DNA of 64,000 bases from Armatimonadota bacterium (GCA_031459855.1 JAVKHP010000001.1:230059-294058), one strand, 5' to 3'; counted from the stretch's first letter, positions 46,300 through 55,844 are shown. Notes: generated from the sequence alone by a model not told the origin. Made by a program: numbers and translations.

Positions 46300-47319
46300 C
46301 TACTTCGGCAGCGGGAAGACCTCCCGGGTCCAACGGTTCACCAGCGCGTCGCGGACCGCGGCCTTGCCGAACTTGACGAAGTCGTACCGGATCACGTTGA
46401 AGTCCTGAAACCGCGGCGCGACCTTGGGCACCGGGGTCTTGGCGTTGGAGGGCAGCTGGTACGACTTGGCGTCCGCGGCCAGCGCCTGCACCTCGGGCTG
46501 CAACGCCCAGTCGATGAACGCCAGCGCATTGGCACGGTTGGGCGCGCCCTTCACCAGGCTCAGCCCGCCGATCTCGTACCCCGTGCCATCGCGCGCGGCA
46601 CCGTAGGTCACCGGGAAGCCGCTGAGGATCTGCAGCACCGCGTCGTGCACGAACGTCACGCCGACGGCGACCTCGCCCCGTCCGGCCAGCACGCCGGGCG
46701 CCGCTCCGGCGCGCGTGTACTCGGTCACGTTGCGGTGGATGCGCTTGAGGAGGTCGAACCCCCGCTCCTCCCCGTAGATCTGCACGATGGTGGCGATCAT
46801 CGTGTACCCGGTGCCCGAGGTGTTCGGGTTCGGGTACGCCACCAGCCCGCGCAGCCGGGGGTCCGCCAGGTCCTGCCAGGTGCGCGGCTCGGGGATGTTC
46901 TTCTCGCGCAGCAGCCGCCCGTTCACCGCCCAACCCAGCACGCCGGCGTAAAGCGGGATGTACTTGCCGGCCACGGCCTCCTTGAGCTGCGGCCGGATGT
47001 CGTCCCACGCCTTCGGCCGGTAGAACTCGGTCAGCCCTTCCTCGGCCGCCACGAAGTGCGGGTCGCCGGTGCCGCCGAACCACACGTCGAAGACCGGGTT
47101 GGCCTTCTCGGCGCGCAGGCGCGCCAGGGCCTCCCCCGACGACAGCCGCACGAAGTCCAGCTGGATGCCCGTCTGCCGGGGGAACTCGCGCTTGAGCAGA
47201 TCGCACCACTCGACGTTCGGACTGCACAGCACGACCACGCGGCCTGCGGCCGGCCCGGCCTGGGCCACGCCCAGCACGGCCAGCACCGCCGCGACCGTCA
47301 GCATCGTCACCCGCCTCAC
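46300..47319 (-). CDS. AfuA/FbpA-like substrate-binding protein, importer 1
   Basis: A 339-aa type II binding protein. A short signal peptide starts at GTG 47319 (VRRVTMLTVAAVLAVLGVAQ, cleavage near AGPA), behind GGAGGTGGGCGGC. Mature blocks are LLKREFPRQTGIQLDFVRLS, NPVFDVWFGGTGDPHF, NTSGTGYTMIATIVQIYGEE and AARGEVAVGVTF-like AGRGEVAVGVTFVHDAV. The adjacent Tyr pair used for ferric iron in FbpA is not seen, so an organic, possibly phosphorylated, ligand is likelier, as in AfuA. Confidence 0.87.
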   Translation of the reverse strand: MRRVTMLTVAAVLAVLGVAQAGPAAGRVVVLCSPNVEWCDLLKREFPRQTGIQLDFVRLSSGEALARLRAEKANPVFDVWFGGTGDPHFVAAEEGLTEFYRPKAWDDIRPQLKEAVAGKYIPLYAGVLGWAVNGRLLREKNIPEPRTWQDLADPRLRGLVAYPNPNTSGTGYTMIATIVQIYGEERGFDLLKRIHRNVTEYTRAGAAPGVLAGRGEVAVGVTFVHDAVLQILSGFPVTYGAARDGTGYEIGGLSLVKGAPNRANALAFIDWALQPEVQALAADAKSYQLPSNAKTPVPKVAPRFQDFNVIRYDFVKFGKAAVRDALVNRWTREVFPLPK

Positions 47320-47535
47320 GCCGCCCACCTCCTCGCAGTGGATCCCACCGGGGTCGACACCCTGTCCCGCGGATACGCCCCTGCTCGCAGCTCCCGGCGG
47401 ACTCTTCCGCCGCCTGTGGCCTGCTTCCTCCTGCTGCGTTCCCGGGCCGCGACATCTCCGGGCTGCGGCGTCGCCGGGCGCTACCGCACCACGGCACCCC
47501 GCCGTCCCCACGGGCGGCCGACCTCACGCGCCGGC

Positions 47536-48615
47536 TCATCCGCCGGCCCGCTCCGGCCCGTCGCCGGGCAGCACGTGGGTCCGCTCCGGATCCAGCACCA
47601 GGTAGACCTCGCCATCGTACCAGCGCTCGCCGGGCGCGGGCTGGTCGACGATCCACTCCATGCCGGCCGCCTGGATCCAGTACCGCGCCACGGCGCCCAG
47701 GAAGGCCGCGGTCCGCACGCGACCCCGCAGCACCGGCCGCACCGCCTCCGCGCCCGCGCCGGGCGGCTGCGGGAAGAGCGTGATCGTCTCGGGCCGCACC
47801 ACCAGGGTGGCGCGGCCCACCCCGGTCGCGCCCGGCACCGCGAACTCCTGGTCGTCCAGACGCACACGCCCCGGTGCCACGACCTCCACCGTGACGAAGT
47901 TCGCCAGGCCGACGAAGTCGGCCACGAACCGGTCGCGGGGACGGTAGTAGATCTCGCGCGGCGTGCCCAGCTGTACGATGCGGCCCTGGTGCATCACGGC
48001 GATCCGGTCCGAGATCGACAGCGCCTCCTCCTGGTCGTGCGTGACGTAGATCGTGGTCTTCCCCAGCGCCTGCTGGAGCGCGCGGATCTCGGTCCGCACG
48101 CGCACCCGCAGCTTGGCATCCAGGTTCGACAGCGGCTCGTCGAGCAGTAGCACCTCCGGTTCCACGACCAGGGCGCGGGCCAGGGCCACGCGCTGCTGCT
48201 GGCCGCCCGACAGCTGCAGGGGGAACTTGCTGGCGAGCCCGGCCAGGCCCACGAGGTCCAGGGCCGCCGTCACGCGCCGGGTGAGCTCGCCAGGGCTGAC
48301 CCGGCGCATCCGCAGCCCGTAGCCGACGTTCTCGGCGACGGTCATGTGCGGGAAGAGCGCGTACTCCTGGAACACCATGGCCATCTGCCGACGGTGCGCC
48401 GGGACGTCGGTGATGCGGGCGCCGCGCAGGTAGACCTCGCCAGCGTCCGGACGGTAGAACCCCGCGACGATGCGCAGCGTGGTGGTCTTGCCGCAGCCCG
48501 AGGGCCCGAGCAGCGTGGTGAAGCTGCCCTCCGGCACCTCCAGCGACACGTCGTCCACCGCCAGCGTGGTCCCCAGGCGTTTGGTCACCCGCTCGAGCCG
48601 GAGGTGCACCTGCAT
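47536..48615 (-). CDS. ABC transporter ATPase (FbpC/PotA/AfuC type), importer 2
   Basis: 359 aa: Walker A GPSGCGKTT, signature [15 protein letters not shown], Walker [27 protein letters not shown], then a TOBE domain (TLVVRPETITLFPQPPG). ATG 48615 lies eight bases after the permease stop. It is a close paralogue of the importer 1 ATPase. Confidence 0.92.
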   Translation of the reverse strand: MQVHLRLERVTKRLGTTLAVDDVSLEVPEGSFTTLLGPSGCGKTTTLRIVAGFYRPDAGEVYLRGARITDVPAHRRQMAMVFQEYALFPHMTVAENVGYGLRMRRVSPGELTRRVTAALDLVGLAGLASKFPLQLSGGQQQRVALARALVVEPEVLLLDEPLSNLDAKLRVRVRTEIRALQQALGKTTIYVTHDQEEALSISDRIAVMHQGRIVQLGTPREIYYRPRDRFVADFVGLANFVTVEVVAPGRVRLDDQEFAVPGATGVGRATLVVRPETITLFPQPPGAGAEAVRPVLRGRVRTAAFLGAVARYWIQAAGMEWIVDQPAPGERWYDGEVYLVLDPERTHVLPGDGPERAGG

Positions 48616-48623
48616 CGCCGCGG

Positions 48624-50258
48624 CTACCCCACCGGCAGCCCCCGTACCGCCCGGCCGAGCACGGCGCCGGCCAGGGCCACCGCGGCGCCCGTCAGGAGCA
48701 GCAGCATCGTCGTCAGCGCCGCTGCCGGCCCCCAGTGGTTGTTGCTGATCATGTTGAGGATCACGAAGGTGGCCACGACGTTGCCCGGGGTGACCAGGAA
48801 GATCACGATGCTCACGTTGGTCACGGCCCGGACGAACGACACCGTGAACGCCCCCACGAAGGCACGGCGCAACAGCGGCAGGTAGATGTCCCAGAGCACG
48901 CGCAGCCCCGGCGCGCCCAGGTTGGTGGCCGCCTCCTCGATGGCGCGTTCGATCTGGGTCAGCGTGGCGGCAGCGGCCTGGTAGCCCATGGGCAGGTGCC
49001 AGAACGCCAGGGCCAGCGCCAGGATCCACGGCGTGCCGGCCAGTTCCAGCGGCGGCGCGTTGAAGGCGAGCACGAAGCCCACGCCGACGAAGACGCCGGG
49101 CAGGGCGCCCGGCAACACGGCCAGGAAGTCGAGCACCCGGCGGCCCGGCAGGTCGCGGGAGGCCAGGAAGGCGACCACCACGCTCACCACGCCCGTGACG
49201 AGGCCGGCCAGCGCGCCGATCTTCACCGACGTCACCAGCGCGCCCACCCGGTCGCCCGCCAGCCGCCAGTGCGCCGTCGTCAGCGTCCAGTCGCGGCCCC
49301 AGACCGCGGTGAGCCCGCCGGCGACGACGCCCAGGTAGACCAGCAGCACCAGCACGCTCACCGCGGTGCACACCCCCGCTGCCGTCCAGCGCAGCACCGG
49401 GTGTGTCGGCGGCCGTTCGATGCGTCCGCCGCGCCCCGTCACCGTGACGTAGGCGCGGCGGCCCACCCAGTACCGTTCCAGGAAGAACAGGACCACCGTG
49501 GGGACCAGCAGCATGGCCACCACCAGGGCGGCCCCCCGCAGGTCGGCCAGCCCCTCCATCCGGAACCACGCCTCGGTGGCCAGCAGCGGGAAGGCACCGG
49601 CGATCACCACGGCGTTGCCGAAGTCCGCCAGCACCGAGATGGCCACCACCAGCATGGCGCCGGCGATGCCCGGACGCGCCAGCGCCAGCGAGATCGTGCG
49701 CACCACCGCCCACTCGTCGGCACCCAGGTTGCGGGCCGCGTGCTCCAGGCTGGGGTTCACGGTCTCCAGGGCGCCGAGGATGATCAGCATCGCCAGCGGG
49801 AAGAACGCCACCGTCTGCACCAGCCACAGCCCGTGCCAGCCGAAGATGTTGGCGTCCAGGCCCAGCAACGTCTTGGTGATCAGCCCCTGCCGGCCGAACA
49901 TCAGGATGTAGGCGAACGCCACCATGAACGGCGGCGCGAACAGCGGCAACGGCGCCACCAGGCGGAAGAGCCGGGTGCCGGGCACATCGGGCCGGCTGAG
50001 GGCGAACGCGAAGATAGCACCCACGACCGTGGCCGTGACCGTGGAGAGCACCATCATGACCAGGCTCCCGCGCGCAGCCTGCAACCAGCGGGACTGCTGG
50101 GGGATCTGCAGGTAGTCGGCCAGCGAGGGGTAGACCAGCACCCGCAGCGTCGGGTAGACGACGAACAGGCCCAGGACGGCGGCCGCTGCAGCGAACGCCG
50201 CCACCACCCAGGGATCGACGGCGGCGCGACGCCCGCGCAGTATCGGCATCACAGCCAT
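48624..50258 (-). CDS. double-domain ABC permease, importer 2
   Basis: 544 aa with two fused permease domains. EAA loops are EHAARNLGADEWAVVRTISL and EEAATNLGAPGLRVLWDIYL, and the inter-domain linker is ERYWVGRRAYVTVTGRGG. About twelve membrane spans. It lacks the long N-terminal extension of importer 1. ATG 50258 follows GGGGGGTAGG; ATG 50249 is also possible. Confidence 0.9.
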   Translation of the reverse strand: MAVMPILRGRRAAVDPWVVAAFAAAAAVLGLFVVYPTLRVLVYPSLADYLQIPQQSRWLQAARGSLVMMVLSTVTATVVGAIFAFALSRPDVPGTRLFRLVAPLPLFAPPFMVAFAYILMFGRQGLITKTLLGLDANIFGWHGLWLVQTVAFFPLAMLIILGALETVNPSLEHAARNLGADEWAVVRTISLALARPGIAGAMLVVAISVLADFGNAVVIAGAFPLLATEAWFRMEGLADLRGAALVVAMLLVPTVVLFFLERYWVGRRAYVTVTGRGGRIERPPTHPVLRWTAAGVCTAVSVLVLLVYLGVVAGGLTAVWGRDWTLTTAHWRLAGDRVGALVTSVKIGALAGLVTGVVSVVVAFLASRDLPGRRVLDFLAVLPGALPGVFVGVGFVLAFNAPPLELAGTPWILALALAFWHLPMGYQAAAATLTQIERAIEEAATNLGAPGLRVLWDIYLPLLRRAFVGAFTVSFVRAVTNVSIVIFLVTPGNVVATFVILNMISNNHWGPAAALTTMLLLLTGAAVALAGAVLGRAVRGLPVG

Positions 50259-50384
50259 CCGGCCTACCCCCCGCGACCACTCACCGCGCGACGGTCGTCA
50301 GGTGGGCCGGGACCCGCTGCGCACACGACGCCCGCGGGCCCACGCGCACCGGCCGCCGGCCCGGCGCGCAGGTCACCGACCGCC

Positions 50385-51416
50385 TTATCGGCCGAACTCC
50401 CGCTGCCAGCGCTCGCGGATGCGCGCCATGTTGTCGATGGCCCACTGCCGGTCGTAGCGCACGAACCGCAGCCGTTCGAACGGCGTGGCCCCCGTGGGCA
50501 CCGGGACGTCGCCCCGCACGGCGTACCGGAAGCCGTACTTGGCGTTGATGTCCTGGGGCGTGCGGGTCAGCAGGAAGTCCACGTAGGCTTTGGCGCCCTC
50601 GGGGTTGGGCCCGCCCTTGATGATGGACACCGCGCCGATCTCGAACGCCGTATCGGGCGGCACGATCGTCTCCAGCGGCTGCTGGTTGGCCAGCCGCGCG
50701 CCGATCCCCTCGTGGGCCCACATCATGCCGACGATGCCCTCGCCGCGCGCCAGCAGCGTGATCGTGCCCGGCGCGGTGGGCGTGTACTGCGCGACATTGG
50801 CATGGAGCTGGCGCAGGTAGGCCCAGGCGCGGTCCTCCCCCAGGCGGAAGATCTGCGCCGCCACGAAGATGTAGCCGCCACCGGTCGTCAGGGGGCTCGG
50901 CATGATGAACAGCCGGCGGAACTCCGGCCGCACGAGGTCGTCCCACGTCGCGGGCTTCGCCACACGGCGCGGCGCGAGCTCGCCCTCGAACCGGTCGGTG
51001 TTGAGGATGATCCCCAGGGCCCCCAGGTACCAGCCGTGCCAGAACCCCTGGGGGTCGCGGTAGGCCGGGCTGATCCGGGCCTCGGCGAAGACCGGCGACC
51101 GGTAGGCCAGCAGCAGGCCCTCCTGCGCCAGCGGCGCGTGGAAGTCCGCCGAGCCGCCCACGAACACGTCCGCGCGGGGCCGGGCGCGCTCCGCCTGGAT
51201 CCGCGCCACCAGCGTGCCCGCAGCGGCCACGCTCAACGCTTCGACCTGGATGCCCGTGCGCCGCGTGAACTCCCGGTTCACCAGGGTCGTCTCGAGGTCG
51301 GGCAGGGCCGAGTAGACCACGATCTTCCCACCCTGCGCATGGGTCACGCCTGGCGGCGCTGCCAGCACACCGCCCAGCAGGCCTCCGAGCAGGACGACCA
51401 CCATCCACCGTGGCAT
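50385..51416 (-). CDS. AfuA/FbpA-like substrate-binding protein, importer 2
   Basis: 343 aa with a signal peptide (MPRWMVVVLLGGLLGGVLAA, cleavage near THAQ). The mature start KIVVYSALPDLETTLVNREF, then PRADVFVGGSADFHAPLAQE, PSPLTTGGGYIFVAAQIF and NAKYGFRYAVRGDVPVPTGA. No FbpA-type Tyr-Tyr iron site is visible. ATG 51416 has AAGGGGGGAG. The neighbouring HAD phosphatase and sugar dehydrogenases suggest a sugar or sugar-acid ligand. Confidence 0.87.
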   Translation of the reverse strand: MPRWMVVVLLGGLLGGVLAAPPGVTHAQGGKIVVYSALPDLETTLVNREFTRRTGIQVEALSVAAAGTLVARIQAERARPRADVFVGGSADFHAPLAQEGLLLAYRSPVFAEARISPAYRDPQGFWHGWYLGALGIILNTDRFEGELAPRRVAKPATWDDLVRPEFRRLFIMPSPLTTGGGYIFVAAQIFRLGEDRAWAYLRQLHANVAQYTPTAPGTITLLARGEGIVGMMWAHEGIGARLANQQPLETIVPPDTAFEIGAVSIIKGGPNPEGAKAYVDFLLTRTPQDINAKYGFRYAVRGDVPVPTGATPFERLRFVRYDRQWAIDNMARIRERWQREFGR

Positions 51417-51533
51417 CGCTCTCCCCCCTTCTCGTCTCAGGCGTGCGTACACCACCGGTGCACGCCGCTGCGTGCTCAGGACGGCGGTGTGCAGACCGGC
51501 GGCCGCCGCCTGCCCCCAACACAGCGCCCCGGC

Positions 51534-52346
51534 TCACCCCGCAGCCGTCGACGTCAGGATGAAGCGTTCGATCACCTCCCGCAACCCGTGCTCGTCGTTG
51601 CCGGGCGCCACGTAGTCCGCCTCGCGGCGCAGCACCTCGGGCGCGTGCGCCATCGCCACGCCCAGCCCGGCGTACTGGATCATCGCCAGGTCGTTGAGGT
51701 TGTCGCCCACGGCCACGATCTCCTGCGCCCGCACGCCCAACCGCTCGGCCACGATCTGGAGGGCGACGCCCTTGTTCACCCGTGGGGGCAACACCTCCAG
51801 GTAGTGGCGCTCGGAGAAGACGTAGTTGATGGGGGCCCGCAGCGCATCGAGCTCCCGCGCGACGGCCTCCAGGGCCGGCGGATCGCCGATGACGAGGATC
51901 TTCATGGGATCGGCCTGGAGCCACTGCAGCAGGTCGCCCACGGCGTCGACGTCCAGCCCGTCCTTCTGCTGGTAGGCCACGGTGCGGGGGGTGACGGCAT
52001 CGACGTAGACGCGGTCGTCCACGTACACGTGGGGCGCCACCTGTGGGAAGCGGGCCAGCACCTCGAGCACCGCCTGGGCCTGCGCCCGGGGCAGCAGCGC
52101 CCGAAACCAGATCCGGTCGGCGACGAAGTCGTAGACGAGGGCGCCGTTGACCAGGATCGCCGGTGGGTCCGCGCCCAGGTCCTCGACGAACCGCCGGGCC
52201 GAGCGCCAGATGCGGCCGGTGGCCAGCAGGACACGGACGCCCCGCGCCTGGGCGGCCCGCACGGCCTCACGCACCGGCGCGGGGATCTCCCGCGCCGTGG
52301 TCACCAGCGTCCCGTCGATGTCGGCGACGAGCAGGCGGTAGCTCAT
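51534..52346 (-). CDS. Cof-type HAD-IIB phosphatase
   Basis: 270 aa. HAD motif I is VADIDGTLVT, motif II LLATGR, the Lys of motif III lies in PRVNKGVALQIVAERLG, and motif IV is AVGDNLNDLAMI. The C2B cap is in the middle. Such enzymes hydrolyse sugar phosphates and similar metabolites. ATG overlaps the stop of the Gfo/Idh gene (ATGA). With an AfuA-like importer next door, dephosphorylation of an imported phosphorylated sugar is plausible. Confidence 0.92.
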   Translation of the reverse strand: MSYRLLVADIDGTLVTTAREIPAPVREAVRAAQARGVRVLLATGRIWRSARRFVEDLGADPPAILVNGALVYDFVADRIWFRALLPRAQAQAVLEVLARFPQVAPHVYVDDRVYVDAVTPRTVAYQQKDGLDVDAVGDLLQWLQADPMKILVIGDPPALEAVARELDALRAPINYVFSERHYLEVLPPRVNKGVALQIVAERLGVRAQEIVAVGDNLNDLAMIQYAGLGVAMAHAPEVLRREADYVAPGNDEHGLREVIERFILTSTAAG

Positions 52347-53329
52347 GGACCAAGCGGCAGCTGCACGGGTGCCCCGGTGCGGACCGCGCGGTAGACGGCT
52401 TCGACCAGCTCGGTGGCCCGGTAGCCGTCGTCGGCGGTCACCGCCGGCGGATGCTCACCCAGCACGGTGCCGACGAACAGCCGGTCCTCCTCCACGTAGC
52501 CCCACTTTTCCTCGAACGGCATCTGGAAGCAGTCGATGGCCTCCACCTGACCGCGCATCGCCGGCGAGAACGCGGCCCGCTCCAGCTCCTCGGTCACCAC
52601 CGTGCAGTGGTCGCCGTAGATCTCCACGCGCTCATAGGGGAACAGCCACGACGCGTGGGCGACGCTGGTCACCGACGCCACCACCCCGCTGGCGAAGGTG
52701 AAGAGCAGCACGAACCCGTCGGGCTCGCGGTAGACGCTCTGGCGGGCGTGTCCGGCGACGGTGGCCACCTCGCCGAAGAGGAAGCGTCCCATGTCGAACA
52801 GGTGCACCGGCGTCTCGTACAGGTAGCCGCCGGTCACCGCCGGGTCACCGGTCCACGGTGGCTGCACCAGCTCCCCGCGGTTGTGCTTCATCTGGGCCAG
52901 GCGCGGGACGATGCGCCCGTCGTCGATGCGTGCCTTGGCGAAGCGGTAGACGTTGGCGAAGCGGCGGTTGAACCCGATCTGGTACGCGCCCCGCGCCCGG
53001 CGGGCCGCCTCGCGCACCCGCATGGCGCCGTCCAGCGACGTCGCCATGGGCTTCTCCGAGAAGACGTGCACCCCGGCCGCCAGCGCGGCCACCACGGGCT
53101 CGACGTGGTGGGCGTTGGGCGTGCACACGTACACGGCGTCCACGCCGGCATCGAGCAGCTGGTCCAGGCTGGCCAGGGCGCGCGTTCCCACCTCGCCCGC
53201 CAGCCGCGACGCCGCGCCCGGCGCCACGTCTGCCACCCCCACGAGCTCGACCCGCGGATCGCGGGCCAGGTTGTGGGCGTGGATGCGCCCGATGAACCCG
53301 GCCCCCAGGATCCCGATACGGGCGCTCAC
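52343..53329 (-). CDS. Gfo/Idh/MocA-family sugar dehydrogenase
   Basis: 328 aa. Rossmann start IGILGAGFIGRIHAHNLARD, the EKP catalytic motif (VFSEKPMATSLDGAMR), the Asp-x3-His pair around GGYLYETPVHLFDMGRFLFG, and DGYRATELVEAVYRA at the end. Typical substrates are inositols and sugar derivatives with NAD(P). GTG 53329 has GGGAGCG and overlaps the stop of the isomerase gene. Confidence 0.92.
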   Translation of the reverse strand: MSARIGILGAGFIGRIHAHNLARDPRVELVGVADVAPGAASRLAGEVGTRALASLDQLLDAGVDAVYVCTPNAHHVEPVVAALAAGVHVFSEKPMATSLDGAMRVREAARRARGAYQIGFNRRFANVYRFAKARIDDGRIVPRLAQMKHNRGELVQPPWTGDPAVTGGYLYETPVHLFDMGRFLFGEVATVAGHARQSVYREPDGFVLLFTFASGVVASVTSVAHASWLFPYERVEIYGDHCTVVTEELERAAFSPAMRGQVEAIDCFQMPFEEKWGYVEEDRLFVGTVLGEHPPAVTADDGYRATELVEAVYRAVRTGAPVQLPLGP

Positions 53330-54186
53330 GCCACGCTCCCGCCCTCGCCCGGCGCAACCAGCGCCCGCATGGCGTCCAGCCCGCGGCGCGCCAGGGCCTC
53401 GGGCTCCCACTGCCAGTACTCGGGGCGGAACAGCTCCAGCGAGTACGCGCCCCGATAGCCCAGCGCCTGGAGGCGCGCGACGAGCGGCTGCAGGGGAAGG
53501 ACGCCGTCGCCCGGCAGCAGCCGCGCGGCATCGGTCAGCCGGGAGGGCTCGTCGTCCGGGGCGTCGTCGAGGTGCACGATGAACACCTCGTGGCCCCGCA
53601 GGCCGTCCAGGTCCTCCAGGCGCGAGCCCCCCACGTAGAAGTGGAACGCGTCGATGACCAGGCCCACGCGCGGGTCGTCCAGCTCGGCCAGCACCGTGCG
53701 CGCCGCCCGCAGCGTGCTGACCGAACACGTGGGGAAACCCAGGAACTCGAACCCGACCTGGACGCCATGGGCATGGGCGACGGTGGCGTAGGCCCGCAGG
53801 GCCGCGACGGTCAGGGAGCGCACCCGCGTCTCGGGCAGCCCGCTCGCGGGCAGCGGGCTTGGCACCACCACCACGAACGGCGCCTCGAGGGCGGCGGCCC
53901 ACTGGCACAGCAGCGCCATCCGCGCGCGTCGCGCCTCGAGCGCGCGGCCGGTGTGCAGCGTGGCGTCCTCGAGGGCGTTCACGCTGAGCACCCGCACCCC
54001 GACCTGGCGCGCCAGGGCGCGCAGGTCGGCCAGCGGACGGCCCGTAGCCAGGTAGGCGTCGAGCTTGGCGTCGCGCACCTCGACCCACTGGTAGCCCGCG
54101 GCCGCGGCCACCCGCAGGTCGGTGGTGACGTCGGCGGGACCCGTGGTGGCGCCGTTGAGGCCAAACGAGGGTGGTGGGGCCTGCAC
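53326..54186 (-). CDS. sugar phosphate isomerase/epimerase-type TIM barrel
   Basis: A 286-aa AP-endonuclease-2/xylose-isomerase-like barrel (IolE/IolI/dTagatose epimerase group). Metal-binding acidic residues are in WVEVRDAKLDA, GVQVGFEFLGFP, GLVIDAFHFYVGG and YSLELFRPEYWQ. GTG 54186 is the only early start. It is coupled to the Gfo/Idh dehydrogenase, an arrangement seen in inositol and rare-sugar catabolism. Confidence 0.87.
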   Translation of the reverse strand: MQAPPPSFGLNGATTGPADVTTDLRVAAAAGYQWVEVRDAKLDAYLATGRPLADLRALARQVGVRVLSVNALEDATLHTGRALEARRARMALLCQWAAALEAPFVVVVPSPLPASGLPETRVRSLTVAALRAYATVAHAHGVQVGFEFLGFPTCSVSTLRAARTVLAELDDPRVGLVIDAFHFYVGGSRLEDLDGLRGHEVFIVHLDDAPDDEPSRLTDAARLLPGDGVLPLQPLVARLQALGYRGAYSLELFRPEYWQWEPEALARRGLDAMRALVAPGEGGSVA

Positions 54187-54281
54187 GTTCGATGGCTTCC
54201 CCGGCGCGGCGCGGGTTCCCTCCCGCAGCAGCCCTGGCCGCGTGCGCCATCGGCCCTGCCCCTCTCGCCATCGCCCGGGCC

Positions 54282-54302
54282 CTCGCCTAGAATCGAGGCG
54301 AG
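54282..54302. promoter_or_regulatory. inverted repeat over a -10-like box ahead of the acyl-CoA dehydrogenase
   Basis: CTCGCCT and AGGCGAG (7 bp arms, seven-base loop) enclose TAGAAT (54288-54293), a good -10 hexamer. The gene's ribosome site CAGGAGG starts nine bases after the repeat. It could be an operator or a 5' hairpin; no -35 box is evident. Confidence 0.45.
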
Positions 54303-54323
54303 AGCCACACCAGGAGGTTTCCC

Positions 54324-55502
54324 GTGCGCGAACTCGCGGTGCGCCCCACCGACTACTACCGGCTCGACGACGTGCTGACCGACGACGAGCGGCTCGTGCG
54401 CGACACCGTGCGCCGCTTCGTCGACCGCGAGGTGTTGCCGCACATCGGCGGGTGGTGGTTGCGCGGTGAGTTCCCGCGGCACCTCATCCCCGCCCTGGGC
54501 GCCCTGGGCGTGCTGGGCGCCAACCTGCCGGCCGAGTACGGTGCCGCGGGCGTGAACAACATCGCCTACGGGCTCATCCTCCAGGAGCTCGAGCGCGGCG
54601 ACTCGGGCCTGCGGTCGTTCGCCTCGGTGCAGGGCGCCCTGGTCATGTACCCCATCTACACCTATGGCAGCGAGGAGCAGAAGCGCCGCTGGCTGCCCCG
54701 GCTGGCCCGCGGCGAGGTGGTGGGCTGCTTCGGGCTGACCGAGCACTCGGCCGGGTCCGATCCTGCGACGATGCAGACCCGGGCGCGGCGTCGCCCCGGC
54801 GGCTGGGAACTGTCCGGCACCAAGATGTGGATCACCAACGGGACCCTGGCCGACGTGGCGGTGATCTGGGCCAAGGACGACGACGACGAGATCCGCGGCT
54901 TCCTGGTCGAGCGCGGCACGCCCGGCTTCTCGGCGCACGAGGTGAAGACCAAGGCGAGCATGCGCGCCTCCGATACCGCCGAGCTGGTGCTCGACGGCGT
55001 GCGGGTGGACGACACCGCCGTGCTGCCCGGCGCGCGGGGGCTCCGCGGCCCGCTGAGCTGCCTGACCCAGGCGCGCTACGGGATCGCCTGGGGCGCCATC
55101 GGGGCGGCCATCGCCTGCTTCGAGGAAGCCCTGGACTACGCCAAGACCCGTGTCGCGTTCGGCAGGCCCATCGCCGCGCGCCAGCTGATCCAGGAACGGC
55201 TCGTCGACATGCTCCAGGAGATCACCAAGGCGCAGTGGCTGGCCTACCGCCTGGGCCAGCTCAAGGACCAGGGCAAGATGCAGTACACGCACGTCTCCCT
55301 GGCCAAGCGCAACAACGTGCGCGCCGCCCTGCAGATCGCCCGCGCGGCCCGGGCGATCCTCGGGGCGTCCGGCATCACCCTGGAGTACCACGCCATGCGC
55401 CACGCGGCCAACCTGGAGACCGTCGACACCTACGAGGGCACGTACGACATCCACACGCTGATCCTGGGGCGGGACATCACCGGGTTCGACGCCTTCGCGT
55501 AG
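54324..55502 (+). CDS. glutaryl-CoA dehydrogenase-like acyl-CoA dehydrogenase
   Basis: A 392-aa FAD enzyme. N-terminal helical domain (LVRDTVRRFVDREVLPHIGG), FAD/substrate loop CFGLTEHSAGSDPATMQTRA, beta domain KMWITNGTLADVAVIWAKD, and C-terminal TRVAFGRPIAARQLIQERL. The catalytic Glu is about residue 371 in DTYEGTYDIHTLILGRDITG, the GcdH-type ending. It oxidises glutaryl-CoA or a similar acyl-CoA, transferring electrons to ETF. GTG 54324 has CAGGAGG. Transcribed alone and divergent from the isomerase gene. Confidence 0.93.
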   Translation: MRELAVRPTDYYRLDDVLTDDERLVRDTVRRFVDREVLPHIGGWWLRGEFPRHLIPALGALGVLGANLPAEYGAAGVNNIAYGLILQELERGDSGLRSFASVQGALVMYPIYTYGSEEQKRRWLPRLARGEVVGCFGLTEHSAGSDPATMQTRARRRPGGWELSGTKMWITNGTLADVAVIWAKDDDDEIRGFLVERGTPGFSAHEVKTKASMRASDTAELVLDGVRVDDTAVLPGARGLRGPLSCLTQARYGIAWGAIGAAIACFEEALDYAKTRVAFGRPIAARQLIQERLVDMLQEITKAQWLAYRLGQLKDQGKMQYTHVSLAKRNNVRAALQIARAARAILGASGITLEYHAMRHAANLETVDTYEGTYDIHTLILGRDITGFDAFA

Positions 55503-55678
55503 GCGCAGCGTCCCGGCGGAGCGATCGCGCCGCGGTAGGGGCGGCCAGCGGGCTCACAGCGGCGACCCGCCGTTCGCGCTTCTGGGTTCCCGCGGGCGCA
55601 GGTGGCCTGCGTGGCGCGTCGACCTTGCGGCGGCGGGCGCCGCGCTCGCGCCTTGAGGTACGTCCTCGACCACGAACG

Positions 55679-55702
55679 AAAAGACGGCGGGGACTCCCGC
55701 CG
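55679..55702 (-). terminator. intrinsic terminator of the micro-gene
   Basis: Reverse strand CGGCGGG-AGTC-CCCGCCG followed by TCTTTT: a seven-pair GC stem with a four-base loop and a T-rich tract, 27 bases past the micro-ORF stop. It could also stop antisense transcription into the acyl-CoA dehydrogenase gene. Confidence 0.82.
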
Positions 55703-55728
55703 CCTCTTCGAGGGCAAGCGCAGGGCTG

Positions 55729-55773
55729 TTACTTGCCCTTCTTCTTGGCGGCCTTCTTCGCCTTCTTCGCCAC
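55729..55773 (-). CDS. 14-aa lysine-rich peptide (micro-ORF)
   Basis: GTG 55773 to TAA encodes (f)M-A-K-K-A-K-K-A-A-K-K-K-G-K: eight Lys, four Ala, one Gly and nothing else after the start. A strong ribosome site (AAGGAGG, spacing about nine) precedes it. The ORF is bracketed by its own promoter and terminator, giving a transcript of about 160 bases. The composition matches histone-H1-like tails and very small ribosome-associated basic proteins. It could instead be the coding part of a dual-function sRNA. No family can be named. Confidence 0.55.
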   Translation of the reverse strand: MAKKAKKAAKKKGK

Positions 55774-55844
55774 CGTCCCTCGCCTCCTTCTCCTGGAAGA
55801 TGGACGGCTGAGTCCTTGCCGTCGTCTGTCCGTTCGCTACCATA

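Noticed and set aside
48735-52394. A 1219-codon plus-strand open frame
   Set aside because: It lies opposite the importer 2, HAD and Gfo/Idh genes and translates to His/Gln/Arg/Gly-rich sequence with no domain, a typical antisense shadow in GC-rich DNA.
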